This document shows, one piece after another, positions 37,801 through 52,800 of a DNA stretch of 64,000 bases (positions are counted from its first letter, which is position 1; the number at the start of each line of letters is the position of its first letter). The notes beneath the pieces were generated by a model that had not been told where the DNA came from, ran no database searches, and saw nothing but the letters and a program-made list of their open reading frames with translations. Both the position numbers and the translations under genes were made by a program. Source of the stretch: Melanocharis versteri (lineage: Eukaryota; Chordata; Aves; Passeriformes; Melanocharitidae). The stretch is from assembly GCA_013397845.1 (NCBI GenBank), contig VZTG01001880.1, positions 1,548,501 through 1,612,500 on the forward strand. Reading direction: 5' to 3'.

Positions 37801-40800
37801 TTAATCTGAATACTGCTAAAATAGAAATCCGTTATCCATTTTAGGGATGGTTGCCTTTTTTTTCCCCCTACTTCGATACAATTTTGTTGTTTTATTAGAC
37901 TTGTAAGGGTAATACAGAAGCCAGTGCTGTTTTAGCCGTGATTTTAGCAATACTGTTTTTCGTTCTGTGGTACAGTGTACTTGTGAATTGCCTGTATTTA
38001 CCAAAAATGGTTCATATGTAGAACTGTAAATTCTGTAAGTTTGAACTAAACTTTTAATAATCTTTTAATATTGAATAAAATATGATTTTTTGACTAATGT
38101 TATGTCTTACTGTATTGGTATTGCATTAATGCATAATTGATACCTTATTTTTAATGTGTATTCATTACTGCAATTAATTAAACAAGTCTTTTTAAGGAAA
38201 ACACTTGGCCTCTGAAAGGTAGGGGTTGGAACTGGATGATCCTTAAGGTCTCTTTCAACCCAAAACATTCTATGATTCTATGATCTTGACATTTTTACAG
38301 TTTAGTCTGAAAATACCTGTAATCAATAGAAAGTGTCTTAACCATTTTTGAGGAGGGATGTTTTGGATTATTGAACTGAAACAGATTGCAGGTAATTTTT
38401 TGCATTTGATATGATCCTGAAGGGCAGATGGTTGAAGAAAAATTGTACTTGCCTGGATTTTTTATATTGGTTTAAAACAATAGTAATTAAATAAAGGTGA
38501 GAGATAATACTTGATATAAAGGAACACAAAGTGTAAATGTGGGATCTCAGAAACCTTTTCATGGCACTTATCCATATCCAGGAGGATATGTTCAGTTAAA
38601 ACTTTTGATGTAATCCAGTTGATAAAAGGTATAGAGACTATTTTTCAGCAGTTCAGCTTTAAAAACTGACTACTGTGGGTATTCACTACTACAATGGTAA
38701 ATAGCAGCACAGCAGCAAGGTGATCAATATTTTCAGGAAAGTATTGTGTGGACATAGAATTTAATACTTGCTGAACCCTAAATTGCACCTTTTGTGTGAA
38801 TACAGGGAGCTCGTTTTCAGTTGGAGCAAATGAAAATTATTGTAGAAATACCTTCTAAAAATTGTATAATACTGAGTTTGTTTGTTGATTTGAGAAGTTC
38901 TAGTCGTTAAGTTAACACCTTGTGTAACAATTTCTGCTTAAATTATCTGTTTCCTTGTTCAGGTTTACTTTGATTATATGCGAAGCTGGATCCAAATGCT
39001 GCAGCAGTTACCTCAAGCATCTCATAGTTTAAAAAATCTGTTGGAGGAAGAATGGAATTTCACCAAAGAAATAACTCCGTATATAAGAGGAGGTGAAGCT
39101 CAAGCTGGAAAACTGTTTTGGTAGGTTTTATTTAATTACTCTGTTTATGGTGGTGTTTTATACCAGAGGGGTGTTCAAGTCAGCACTTTTTTGGGGTTCC
39201 CAGATGGGACTTCTTGAGATGTCAATAAGCAGCTGGTAGTCTTCGTGAATGTATGGATTATTCCAGTGGCTGTAGGTGTGGGATGCAGTAGGTGCAGGTG
39301 GCTTCAGTGGGCCCCAAGATGCTGCTTGTTTCTGTACGTGGGCTTGGCAACAGCTCTCTTGCATTAGGAAGGAAGAAGTTTAAGGTGCCATGCTACCTCA
39401 ATAAGACTCTGAAGTTCGGCCGTTTCTGTTGCTACAGTGATATTGCAGGAATGCTGCTGAAATCTACAGGAATATTTTTAGATTCTGGACTACAAGACAG
39501 TTGTGATGAATTTTGGGCCAGTGCCGATGACAGTACTGCATCAGATGAAATCAGGTATTAAGCCTTTTGGCTTAAAAGTAACAAAACACTTACTTATGTT
39601 TCTCTACTTCTGACAGATGCATAATGTATTTTATTTCTTAGAATGCAAACTTTGTAAATGCAAGGCTCCACAAACAGTATCACTATATTTCTGTGTGCAG
39701 TAGTAATGAACCATCATTTTGTTTTTTGAAGCCTAGTAACCTTCTCTTTAGTTCGGGCTATGACAGGTTGTTTATGTAATGGTATTTGAATTAGATTTTT
39801 ATATTCTTATAAAAAATGTGCCTGTGCGAGTTCAATTTATTTGTCAGCTGCTTGCAAATATTTATGTTCTTTCTTCTAACATATATGTAAATAATTATTT
39901 TCTAGTGGCTGTATAAACGTAATATGATTTATTAAAACATTGTCACTTCATTTCTGCCAATGTTTCAGGAGGTCTGTTATAGAGACCAGCCGAGCACTGA
40001 AAGAGCTGTTCCATGAAGCTAGAGAAAGGGCCTCCAAAGCTCTTGGTTTTGCTAAAATGCTGAGGAAGGTAAGTTAACAGAGTCTCCTCTTATTTATATG
40101 CTTTAAAGAAATTTAGTCTGAAAGCGTATTCCTTTGTTTTGTCATCATTTGTAGGACCTTGAAATAGCAGCAGAATTTGCATTGTCGGCCCCTGTGCGAG
40201 ATCTTCTGAATGCTCTGAAAACAAAAGAGTATGTGAAGGTAAATCCACATAGGTAATAAGGTTTAGAGGCATGAAAGTGAGCTGAGTATGCTAAGCAAAA
40301 CGTCAAAGGATATTGGCATGGTTTCAGTTTTTTATTGGGACGTCTATATTTCAACATTTAAAGTATTGTGTATTTAATATTGAATTGTGGTAGTCAAATT
40401 CTGTACTTGTGTTTGTAAGAGTGAGAATGCTCGTCTGTGTTTTGGGAAATCTGTGTCTCAATTCCTTGTTTTTCCAAAGATTTTCTTTGTGACTGGGGAA
40501 TAACACCTAGTAGTGAGTGTTTAATAACACTTAGTAGTTTAATAGCACTTCTGTTTTATAACACTTTAGTAACACTTAGTGAGTGCTATGAAACAAATGC
40601 TTTCAAATCTATAAGGTAAATGGATGCATGTTTGACTAGATAATCTCAGACTATAGACCTGTGCTTTGCTTTTATAAAGCAGCAGTATTATAGTGGAGAT
40701 ATGCTCTAGCAAGCTTCCTAGAGAGTACGAAGGATGTGAGAAAGGCAGGGATTCTGTTCTGTTCCAGAGTAACTGTTGCTAGAAAACTGTTGTTCGGCAA

Positions 40801-43800
40801 AAGTAAGTTAAGCTCTTGATGCTCTGTATTTACTGCAATCCAAAGTCCCTCGTTTGTGGTTTTGCAAGATTCCTTAAAAATTCCTAGGTCGACAAGTCTT
40901 TTTTGTAGTTTAGTGAAGTAATTTGCTTCAACAGATCAAATGTATTTGGATCTGCTGTTCTTTTTTGTCCTTCCATATATTTAATATATATAATTCCCAG
41001 TTGGGAAATAATTCCCAGTTGGGAAAAAACTAAGTTTCCATTTGTTGGGCTTTGTTAGATTTATGTCAATGTTTGTTAAATATAGAAATTTGTTAAAGGG
41101 GACACAAACAAGTTCATGGTAGAGAAGTTCATAAAAGGTTGGAAATACATGGATGAAACAACTGCCTCAGCAGGGCCCTGGTCTGTGAATTGTTTAAGAG
41201 TTGGAAAATAGCCAGGGAAATCAGTATATGTTTACTTTAAAAAATATTTTCCCCCAAGTACGTATTCTTGGCTGCTTCAAGACACCGTATTAATTTTGGT
41301 AGACCTTTTAAAGATTATATCTTTTTCTTATGAACATTTTTTGAAGAAAAAATTGTGTCTTGAGATTTACACATCTGTTATACACTGGTTAAATGACACA
41401 CATTTTGATGATGAACACTGTATATTGGCCCTCTGAGATCATGCAGGGAGCTTAAATTTTTAACAGCTGTTTCAGGCAGATGCTCATTAGTTTTGGGAAT
41501 CTGGTTTAGGTTTTAGTAACAACCATCTAGTATTTTGTATTGGCCTACAGATTATAATAGCTTTAGTTATAAAATATGTCTGCCTAATGATAGAAGTGCT
41601 GAGTGCAGTGTTTTGTCTTAGCTTGATGACATCACACTCTGAAAAGAGAGAATTTAACATCACTATGAGTCAATTACCTCATGTCAAATCAAGATGTTGG
41701 CTATTTTACTGTTTTCACAGTCTGCTTCTGATGCCCAACTTGATTGAAGTGTTGTTATTAATGTGACAGGTATAATTGGAAGTAGTTTTTAAGTAGTATT
41801 TAATTAAAAGAGAATGCTCTCACTGGACTTAATCTCGCTTTTATGAAAGTAGAAGAATAACTGGTACTTTATTAGACAGATTTTTGTTTACTCTTTATCT
41901 TTTGTAGCCATTGAGAAATGTATGAATTCTGAAGGAATTTTTCTTCTAATACGCCACTCTTTGTGAGAAATGTATGAATTCTGAAGGAATTTTTCTTCTA
42001 ATACGGCACTCTTTGTTGACTAATTTAGTTTTTAAAATATGTGTATATATATTTTATACTTGTGTATGCATACATGTATGGTATATACGTGAAACTGGAC
42101 TTCTTTTGTAACAAAATTCCTTTAGAAGAATATATAGAAGGATTAACTGGAAGTACAGGGAAAGAAGTCACTGTAAAATGGTGATCCAGTGGATTTCAAA
42201 AGAAATAATTTCTTATAATGCATTTTGACTTTCAGTGCAAAAATAGCTGAAGGTATTGTTTTAGTACGTATATTGTTCAGCTTTTTAGGATGAACATTAT
42301 TCCTGTTGCTTAGATGATACTACATATGCCTATTTTATCTTTTTTATTTGTCAAAAAAGACAACTCATTCAGTGTATTTCTTTTCTACAGGTCCAAATTC
42401 CGGGACTCGAGGGTTTACAAGTGTTTGTACCAGGTAGTATTGCGGGGGAAAAGTCTGTGATTTTGCAGCTCCTCAATGCGGCTGCTGGGAAGGATTGCTC
42501 CAAGGATTCAGATGAGCTTACGTATGAGGCCTACTTGCTAATGACCAAACACAGTGACAAAGACCATGAATTAGATGACAGCTGGAGTGCATGGGAGGGT
42601 CAGCCGGTCAAAGTAGTGCCACAAGTAGAGACTGTTGATACGCTGCGCACCATGCAGGTGGGTTTGATCTTCTTCCCCCCACTGTTTCTCATCTCCACAC
42701 TTCTATGAATGCTTTTTCTTTCAGATTAACTGGAGTGATTGAAGTGAGGCATGTGTCCTTTTATAGGTAATAAAAAGTTAAATTCAGGAATAGGTTTGTT
42801 TCTTAGTTGTGTTAAACACAAATATTAAATGGATTGCAGCATTTCCTGGCAGGATCAGTCTTTACAAATGTGCATTTTTCAGGGTTGTACTTGTATAATC
42901 AGGATACTTTTGGTATCTAGTTGGATGTTCACAAGTGCAGATTAGACTTGAAAACTGTACGTTTTATTAAGAAGTCATCAGTCTCCAAGAACATGTGATG
43001 GTTGTGTGCTTTCCACACACTGAGGCATGAAACCAGTTACTCTTGATCTTGGATGAATTGTGACATTTAATGTTAAATTTCTCTGGAAGTTACTGAGTGT
43101 TCAACAGTTCTGCAGGAGGAAATGTTTCCAGTCATACTTTCCTTCTTCCCAAGCCAGCAGGAGTTCCCTGCCAGCAGTTCTGCTGCACTCTGGCAGCTGA
43201 GCCAGCTCCCTGCCCCTTGTGTTCTCATATCCTTAGTGTTAAGCTACATGAATTTTCCTTTTGGTATGTCATGCAGTTCCTTGGATCCCTACCATAAATG
43301 GGCTGTACTGTCCGTGAAGAGAGTGACTTTCCATGTCACTGTGCCTGACCTTTAGCGTTCGGAGGGTTCTAGCAATTACAGGCAGTTGAAAAAGTCACTC
43401 CTCTACATACTGCTGCTTTTAATGTGCAAACGTGTTGTTTCTTGTTCGCATGTTGTTCCAATTGAACAATAAAAAAACAGCCTTTGATTAAGTGCTTAGA
43501 AGTTCTTCAGAGTTCCATTAAAGTTAGTATTTCATTCAGAAAATGAAATCAGCAGTAGATGAAATTTGGTTTGCAAATGGTTTCTTGCTTATGTAAGTGT
43601 ACATAAAACACTATGTGTGTGTGTTTGTTTGTCCATAATACTTACTAGGTTTTTTTAAATCCAGGATTGAAAGGTTAGGAAATAAAAAGTCCTTCAGAAA
43701 GAATCTGTCTTAAAGAAAATGCATTTTGATTGCAAACTAGAGAAAATGTAAGGTGTTAGTTAAATGCTCTTCAAATGAAAGAATCTCATCAACACTTAAA

Positions 43801-46800
43801 GAATTTTGAGCATGAAATTATTCTTTGGGGAGGAGGTGTTGAAAATCAGGATGAAGTAGGTCTTGTTTTGTGAATAACTTGTTGCAGATGCGTTGTCTGT
43901 AGTTTGAAATCAGCAGAGCTCAGTATGGCAGCACCATCTGTGACTGTATGCTTTTATAGACTTGTGCAATATCAGAGCTCTGGTTTCCAAAACATATTAC
44001 ATATTGATAGTTTTCAAATTTTGAGCAAATACTGTGTGTTAAATCTATGTCTTGCCCTATTCAGTAGTGGGCTTTTGTCCTGAAGTATGTTGTGTTTCTT
44101 GGATAAAACCTCTTTGTTTATGTGATGGTTGTTATTGCCGTCTGCTTTGAGAAAATATAATTATTTTTGCTTAGCTGTTGCTTTTTTCTGTGTATAGCTA
44201 ATGTGAAGATAATTTAATGTGGCGTTTCCCATATTTTCCAGAAGTGAGCAGGACTATATTCCCCATGAAAACTTGCTGTTGCATTTACCCTAATGGAACT
44301 CTGCTTACTAGATGAGAGTTTGAGTTTAGTTGCCAGCATCAAGCTTTTCTGTGTGAATTTACATTTTCATGAATAGTGACGAGAGGTCTTTCATGTTAGT
44401 ATTTAAAAAATTACTGTTTGGAATCTGGTGATATTGGATATTTTTTTACAGAGAAGATTTTCTTTACAAGAAGTAGTGGTGTCTTGTATTCCAGGTTGAT
44501 AACCTCCTCCTTGTAGTCATTCAGTCTGCCCACCTTGTGAGTCAGAGAAAAGCTTTCCAGCAGTCTATTGAAGGGCTCATATCTCTGCACCAGGAACAGA
44601 CATCCAGCCAACCAATCATCGCCAAAGCTCTACAGCAGCTAAAGGTAAGTAGGTTTGGAGATGATTTATCAAAACTGGTGGTGCTTTGCTCACTGATAAG
44701 TAAAAAAATGGAAGATGATTTGATTGCAAAGCTAATGGCATATTCTGCAGTTGTAAGTTATGTGGTAGTCCTCTATGGACTTTACTTTCAGTACAATTTC
44801 CACTCTGTTTTTGCAAATGACTTGTGAGTGCGTTTTTGAGCTATATTGGTGTAATCATTTCTGCATTGGGTACTTGGGAAACAAGTCCATAATGCAGATG
44901 AAATACCATAGCAACAGGGTGCACACCTCTTTGGGTGGCAGCAATATTGAATTGAAAGAAAGTGTATGATTTTCTAAAACCAGTTTCTATCAAAATCAAT
45001 GATCTGCAACAAACAACTTTTCTTCCCATATTTGCAAATGCAAAAGTGGGTAGTCTCTCTGTTTATTTTCTCTTGGATTTGGTGTGGGTTTTTTAATCTT
45101 TCTTTGCTTCTTTTCTGTGTGTGGTGTGGGGCTTTTTTGTTTGTTTTGCTTTTGTTTGATGAGTGTTGTCTTTGATGGGTTTGTTCTTTTTGTTTGTTTG
45201 TTTGTTGGGCTTTTTAAAGTGGCAGTATCAAGTCCCTGCATTCAATAGAGGCTGTGTCTATATACCAAGGTGAAAATAGAACCAAAGGCTTGGTCACGCT
45301 ATAGATAGTAGAACTCATTTTCTCCTTTCTTGTCTGTCTGGTTTTGGTTGGATGTTTTTGTTTGTTTTGTGGTTTTTTTGTTGGTTCCCTACTCACCCTT
45401 TTCCTGTCTTTGTTTTTAAAGTTAATCACATGCAAGCAAACTTTATTATAATACTTGAGTTAATTACAAGACTTGCTTCATGCAACTGCTGGAAAATATT
45501 TGTTTTTCCAAGACTGAGTGAATTTTTGTGGCATTATAGTACCTTTTCATTTAAAATAATGTAATTTTTAGATTCATGCTTGCCTTAATTCTACAATTGA
45601 CAAGACTAAATAATATTTTGATGCGCCCCCATCCCTTTTTGTTGTTACTCAGAACGATGCATTACAGCTATGCAATAAGATAAGTGGTGCCATTGATAGA
45701 GTTGATCACATGTTCACGTCTGAGTTTGATGCTGAAGTTGATGAATCTGAATCTGCCACTTTGCAGCAGTACTACCGGGAAGCCATGATTCAGGGTTATA
45801 ATTTTGGGTTTGAGGTAAGGAAACAAAAACCAATTGAAATGTCTGGTTTTGCATTGGTGCAAATAAGGTAGCTAATAACTGTGGAAATACAAAGGATTTA
45901 CGGAACCATTGAATTATTTAGGTTGGAAAAGACCTTTAGGGTAATCGATTCCAACTGTTAACTCACCACTGCCGGGTCCACCACTAAACCATGTCTACAT
46001 CTACACGTCTTTTAAATAACTCCAGGGATGGGGACTCAGCCTCTTCCTGTGGCCTGCTCTAATGCCTGACCACTCTTTCAGTGAAGAAATTGTTCCTAAT
46101 ATCCGATCTAAACTTCCCCTAGCTCAATTTAAGGCTGTTTTCTCTTGTCCTAATGCTTTTTACCTGGGAGAAGAGACTGACACGCACCTCACTATAACCT
46201 CCTTTCAGGTAGTTGTAGAAAACAATAAGGTTGCACCTGAGCCTCCTTTTCTCCAGGCTAAACAACCCCAGCTCCCTGAGCCACTCCTCACAAGACTTGT
46301 GCTCCAGCTTTGTTGCCCTTCTCTGGACTTGCTCCAACACCTCAATGTCTTTCTTGTAGTGAGGAGCCCAACACAGTATTTGAGGTGCAGCCTCAGCAGT
46401 GCCCAGTACCATTACTGCCCCAGTCTTGCTGGCCACACTGTTGCTGATCCAGGCCAGGATGCCATTGGCCTTCTTGGCCCCCTGGGCACACACTGGATCA
46501 TGTCCAGCTGGCTATTGATCAGCACCTCCAGGTCCTTTTACCCTGGGCAACTTTCCAGCCACTCTTCTCCAGCTTGTAGTGCTGCATGGGATTGTTGTGA
46601 CCCAAGCACAGGACCTGGCACTTGAACTTGTTGAACCTCATACAGTTGGCCTTGGTCCAACAATCCAGCCTGTCCAGATCCCTCTGCAGAGTCTTCCTGC
46701 CCTCCAGCAGATCAACACTCCCAACTTGGTGTCACTCCTCAACTTGGTGTCACCTGTGGATTGACTGAGGGTGCTCTTGATCCCTTGGTCCAGATTATTG

Positions 46801-49800
46801 ATAAAGACATTAAACAGGATTGGCCCCAAAACTGGGTCCTGGGGAGCCCCAGTAGTGACTGGCTGCCAACAGGGTGTAGCACCACTCACCACCACTCCCC
46901 GGGCCTGGCCATCCTGCCAGTTTTTTACACAGCAAACAGTCAACCTCTGTCCAGACCATGAGCAGCCAGTTTCTGCAGCAGAATGCTGTGGAAAACGGTG
47001 TCAAAAGCTTTACTAAAAATATAGGTTGATGACATCCACAGCCTTTCCCTGATCCACTAACTGGCTCACCTTCTCATAGAAGGAGATCAGGTCAGTCAAG
47101 TAGAACCTGCTTTTCAGAAACCCATGCTGGCTGGGCCTAGTCTCCTGGTTGTCCAGTACTACGTGATCCATAACCTTCAGACTGACAAGTCTGTTGTTTC
47201 CTGGATCCTCCTTGCAGTCCTTCATGTAGATGGCCTCACGTTTGGTAATTTCTAGTGAACTGGGACTTCCCAGTTTTAGCAGAACATCATAAAAAAATGT
47301 GTTGTCTCAGAAATTTTACATGAAAGTAATTGTAAAGCAGCAGATGAATCTGATAAATCTGTTAAATTAGCGATGCCTGGAAATCTAAAAAGCTTTTAAG
47401 AACTTGATGATTTCAGGTATAGTCTTATAAGCTCTGCCGCTTGGCAGCATTTTAGATGATATCCTTTCCATTAAGGTTGGAAAAGACCTCCAAGATCAAG
47501 TCCAACCTTCAACTGAGTGCCACTATTCTCACTAAACCATATCACAAAGGGCCATATTCACTCGTTTTTTGAATACTTCCAAGAATGGTGACTCCACCAC
47601 CCTGTGGTTTAACTTAACCTTCTCACGGTTTTTCAGCCTAGAATAGCATAATACTGTAACATGAGACATTCCTTCAGAGTTTATGGTGGTTCTTTGATAC
47701 AGTGCAAGCTTTTGAGTGCTTGCCTTAGAGTGCGGGCATTCAAAATGTTATGTTCAGATGCTTTAACTGTTTTGCTGTTTGAGTCCTCTGGGCTTTGTAA
47801 AATTTTTTTAAGATTGTGTCATACCCTAATGTACTTCTAGGATAGTCTTAAAAGAAATGCTGGTATTTGTTTGATTTTTAAATGCACATAGATAACTTTT
47901 TTATCCCCTGATGTTACTGCAGTATAACTAAAAATAAACATTATTTGCAGTTCAATCTCTGATTACAGAACCAAGTGTTTATGTAGGATGTTTCTTCAAT
48001 GATGTGTACACTGTTAAACATTGGCACGTGCCTGATGCACACAAAAGGATGCAGTATGGCTCAGTACTGCCTCTCACTGTAGCATATTTTGTATCATACT
48101 TTTCTTGATTTATTTTTTGTCTATAAATAGGCAACTGCTTGCATAAAATAATTTTGTCTAAGAATAGGATGTGACTGTTACCATACTGTAGAGTTTTGTT
48201 AGTCTGCAAACTCCAGTGGATATTGTTCTTCTTATTAATATATGGAAAGTAATCTTTAGTTTCTTACAGTACCATAAAGAAGTTGTTCGTCTGATGTCTG
48301 GAGAATTCAGGCAGAAAATTGGAGACAAATATATCAACTTTGCCAGAAAATGGATGAATTACGTGCTAACAAAATGTGAGAGTGGCCGAGGCACTCGACC
48401 GAGGTAACAGCCAACTTGTTACTGCTGTGGTAGCTTTCAGAAGAGCTGAAGGGTTGGGCTCAAAAACTTGGAGTAAATGAAGTGACATCTGGCTGGCGGC
48501 CAGTCACTAGGATGTTCCTCGGGGCTCAATTTTAGGGTCAGTTTTTTTCAATGTTTTTATCAATGGCTTGGATACAGGAGTTGTGTAAACACTAAGTAAG
48601 TTTGCCATACTAAATTAGGAGGAGACATTGATTCCCTCAAGGGCACAGAGACCATACAGAGAGAACTTGATAGATTATGAGGGCTGGACAATAACCAACC
48701 TTATGAAATTTAACACGGGCAAATGCCAGATTTTGCACCTGGGGTGCTGTAACTCTGGGTATACATATAGATCAGAGGCCAAGACGTTGGAGTGCAGCCA
48801 TTCAGAAGGGGACCTCGGGGTTCTTGATTGTAAGCTTTGAGTCAGCGACGTGCCCAGGTGATGAAAAGGGCCAACTGTATCCCAGGGTGCCTTAGGCACA
48901 ATAGATCTGACCAGCTGGAAGGAGTATTGTGGAAGGTGATTGTACCACCATGTTTAGCATGGGTGCAGCCTCACCTCGAGTACTCTGTGCACTTTTGGGC
49001 TCTGCAGTCTAAGAGGGACATAAAAATATTGCAGCGTGTCTAAAGAAGGGCAGTGAAGATGGTGAAAGGACTAAAGGACAAGATGTAATGAGGAGTAATT
49101 AAGGATACAAGGTTTGCTCAGCTTAGGGAGGAGGAGAATGAGCTGCTATCTGCAGCTTCTTCATGTCTTCTCTCTGGTGACAGGACAAGAGGAAATGGCT
49201 TAAAGCTGCATTTGGGGAGGTTCAGATTGGGTATTGGGAAAAAGTTCTTCCCTGAGAGGTGGTCAAGCACTGGAACAAGCTCCCCAGGGAAAATGGTCAT
49301 GGTCCCAGGCCTGTTAGTGTTCAAGAATCATTTGGACTGTGCTCTTAACTTCTGTGTTGCCCTGTGTGGAGTCAGAAGTTCAGTTCTGATGATCCATGTG
49401 TGCCTCTTCCAACTCAGGATATCCTGTGACTCTATTTGTGTTTTGTAAGTTGCAGCTGCTAGTTGTAGTAGGTCAGGGAGGAGGCAGTGGGGGACAGCAA
49501 GTGACTGAAGACACAACTCACTCCACCCTGGTTACTTACTTGACTTTACCAATGTAGGCCGTGAAACCACTGATGCCCAGTCATTACTAACCAGATAGTC
49601 ATGAAGTGTTTAGTATCCTTTCAGTCTTGTTTCGGAGAGGAGACTTCAGGCAGGAATGCAGTGATTTGGCTTGTTGCTCTGAAACAAATTATGGTGGAGT
49701 TGATGATACTGTTCATAAGATAGCACATGTATGGGTTTAGATACATAGCATGGCCTGCTCACCTTATTTGGCAGTGTCCTTGCTAAAATCAGTCTTTATC

Positions 49801-52800
49801 CCAATATAACTGGATACAAGGTAAAATTTTTATGCTTTATATATTTGTCTCTTTTCTTATGAAGATTTTATCATATTTTCCAGAGGAAAAATAATTAACT
49901 ATTATTTACTGTTCTTGGATGTGGTTGAAACTCTTAATGATGGCTTTAGCCAAAGAGCAACTAATTTTCTGTCTTTTCTTTTTCTTTTACATAGATGGGC
50001 AACTCAAGGTTTTGATTTTCTTCAAGCCATTGAGCCAGCATTTATTTCAGCTCTCCCAGAAGATGACTTCTTGGTATGAATAAGTTTATCTGCGGGTGTT
50101 TATTTGTAAATGCTTGTGAAGCTATCAGTATATGTTTTCAGGGATACTTTTTATAAAACAACATCTGAACACAGATGCAGTTCTGAAACAGTTGCTGTTG
50201 TATATCACTGTTGATGCTGCTATCTCCTCTCTGTTTGTTAGATTCTGAAAAGAGTAGGTTTGTGACCATTGCCAGTAATGGTTTCAATTTGCTGACAAGT
50301 TGCTGGTACTGTCTTGGGAGGCCACCTCCCTTTGTACTTTGGAAAGCTGACAGCAGCTTTCTACAGAGATTTATAGTTGTCATAATGAATTTCTAGATGT
50401 AAGCTTCTGAGGCTTAACTAACACCCGAAGTTCATCTGTGGATATGAATACAAAATCACAGTTGTTTAAAGATTTTTATTTTTAAATTGTTCCAACATGA
50501 AACAGACTTTAAAGCATCTTTCTTTTGTTTTTATTATGAAAAAAACCAGTAGACTAAAGCTGGCTTTTTTGTCTGCTCTGCTTGCCTCCTTTTCCTGTTC
50601 TGAGAATTTATTTCTCTGATCTTGGTACAATACTACAGAGAAGTGAAAGTACAGTTGCCACAAAATAGCAGAATGTGAGTGTCAGCACCTCTTGATTTTT
50701 ACTAATTTCAAGGTGTGTTATGAAATGCCAACCACATTAATCTTGCATAATACAGAAAATACATGGTTTAGTCTTTTTTCCACATATATTTTTATCAGGA
50801 GCTCTCTAGTAAATAGGTGTTAGTCCTGCATTTGTGTTGCTGGGAAAGAGTTGTCTGCCTTAATGACAGAGTTAAGCTGGTATTTGGAATACACTGATAC
50901 TTTAGCTTTAGGAAGTAGCCCCTCAAATTCTTTTGCTTTGACGCAGTTTCTGAAACAGACTTTGAACAAGTGAGGGGGAAAGAAAGGGGGGAGCCCAAAA
51001 CCTTAACTGCATTTTTGAACTTCTTTCTTTCTTAAACTGGATTTCAGTTTTGGAGATCATCACTTGAAGCCACTTTGATTGATCTGTATAGCACAGGTCA
51101 CAGTATTTTGCCTAGAAATGGCAATGTCAGTCCTGATGTCTTAAATACTACATCATGTCCTGAAAGAATGATGGTCCAGATTTAGAGCTCTACATTTCAA
51201 GATGAAATCCTAGCTCAGTCTGCATTGGTAAAATATGCCAGTCTCAAGCTCAACGTTTCTTTAGTTCTATAATTCTGTTTTTTCATAGTCCTTGAAGTTC
51301 CTGGTCTTCACAAGTTTTTGAATTTCTGGAAGAAATTTGGGCTACTCTGAGTGATTGGCATATAGAAGTGACCTTCACAGCAGCTCTACCAAAGAACATA
51401 ATTTTACTACTTTGTGAACATATATTATATCCCTGGTGTTCTGACAAGTAAATTGAACTAGAGGAAGATTTAATGACTTGTCCAGGGTTATATACACAGT
51501 GAATAGTACACCTAATAATTGAGCTCACATTGCCTGAGGCCCAGTTCAGTGATTTTAACTATTAAAATCCCTTTCATGAAAGTTTTGGTAGCTTCGTGAG
51601 TAGATAAGGAAAGTGTATTTATTTTAATATGCAGGGCTTCATATTTTTTCTTTTACAGATTTTCATCTTGAGAGTCAGGTCATCATATTCTCACTCAATT
51701 TTTTTAGGTTTCTTTTTGAGACGTGGAGGGGGAGGGCAGAGAAGGTTGTTACAGTTTTCTCCAGGAAATGTGATTTTAGTTTTATTAACAGTGAACATTA
51801 AGTTCCAATACCTTTATATTTTAAAATGTTCTTTATGATATGTCACTGTTCAGTTCTTACAGTTATGTAATTTTGACAAGGACAAAAGGCAAGACAAAAC
51901 TAAGACTTCCTAGCTTTAAAAAAAGATTAATTAAGTCAAAATGCTAATGTGGATCCAGAAGTTTAATAGACTAGGTAGAATATAGGGGTGCTTATCTGAC
52001 AGATTACATACTTGAACAATGTAATTTTGTTACTATGAGCTTTATCATATGACCATCGACCTTCTTGTAACAAAACATAAGAACTTTTTATGTTTGTCTT
52101 TTGTAGAGTTTACAAGCTCTGATGAATGAGTGCATTGGCCATGTTATTGGGAAACCTCACAGTCCTGTTACAGGTTTGTACCTTGGTAAGGCAGAAGTTA
52201 CTGGCGTTTGTTCTGGAGCTTTGCTGCTGGTGTTACAGAATGTTGGTTGTAAAGTGCTTTTAAAACGTGAGAAATACCAATGAAAGTATTTTCAATCTTT
52301 TTGTGATTGTTGATGTGAAACCATTATTGCCTGATAAAGTGTAAATATGTGGTGGTTTTACTCAAGAAATTTCAAAGCTTTACAGATAGTTTCCTCTGAT
52401 TTTGTCCTTCCTGTGAAGTCTTGCATATCTTACAGGAAAGGGCTGTGTTGTTTAAAGGTTGAGTAAAGAAGTAATTTTAACTTTAAGGTGGCAGTTACAG
52501 CTCCCTCTCCCAAACTTTCACAGTGGCACTGCAGTTATTTATGCTTTGGCACTGCAGATGTTTTTGCTTCTAATGGAATTTATATTATCAAATACATATG
52601 AGTTATACATGGGGGCTGTGCAATATAGTTCTCCGATATAAAATATGGTATAATGTAAAATACATCTTTATAGATATGAATGTTGATATCATTAGAATGA
52701 AATCAATGTATTTGACGATGTATCTTGAGAAGAATGTTTCGTCTGCTTTGCGTCCCTTTAATGCATTTCTTTCTCAGCACTGCTTCTCTCTTCCTTCTCT

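Larger units (their letters stand above)
40239..42390 (+). other. MAP3K4: MAP3K4 intron 9
   Basis: A 2.2 kb intron with a 52-base tandem duplication (41912-42015), an 18-base tandem repeat with a dyad (40992-41027), and degenerate AACACTTAGTAG-type repeats near 40502-40583. No mobile element was recognised. Confidence 0.8.
45815..48269 (+). other. MAP3K4: MAP3K4 intron 12
   Basis: A 2.5 kb intron, more than half of which is CR1 sequence in reverse orientation (45900-47275 and 47467-47640). The rest (47645-48260) is AT-rich with nothing recognised. Confidence 0.85.

Noticed and set aside
39292..39554. Exon 7 extended upstream as an 89-codon frame
   Set aside because: The in-frame upstream part lies in intron 6. 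The acceptor at 39436-39437 and the split Cys codon with exon 6 match the vertebrate protein exactly.
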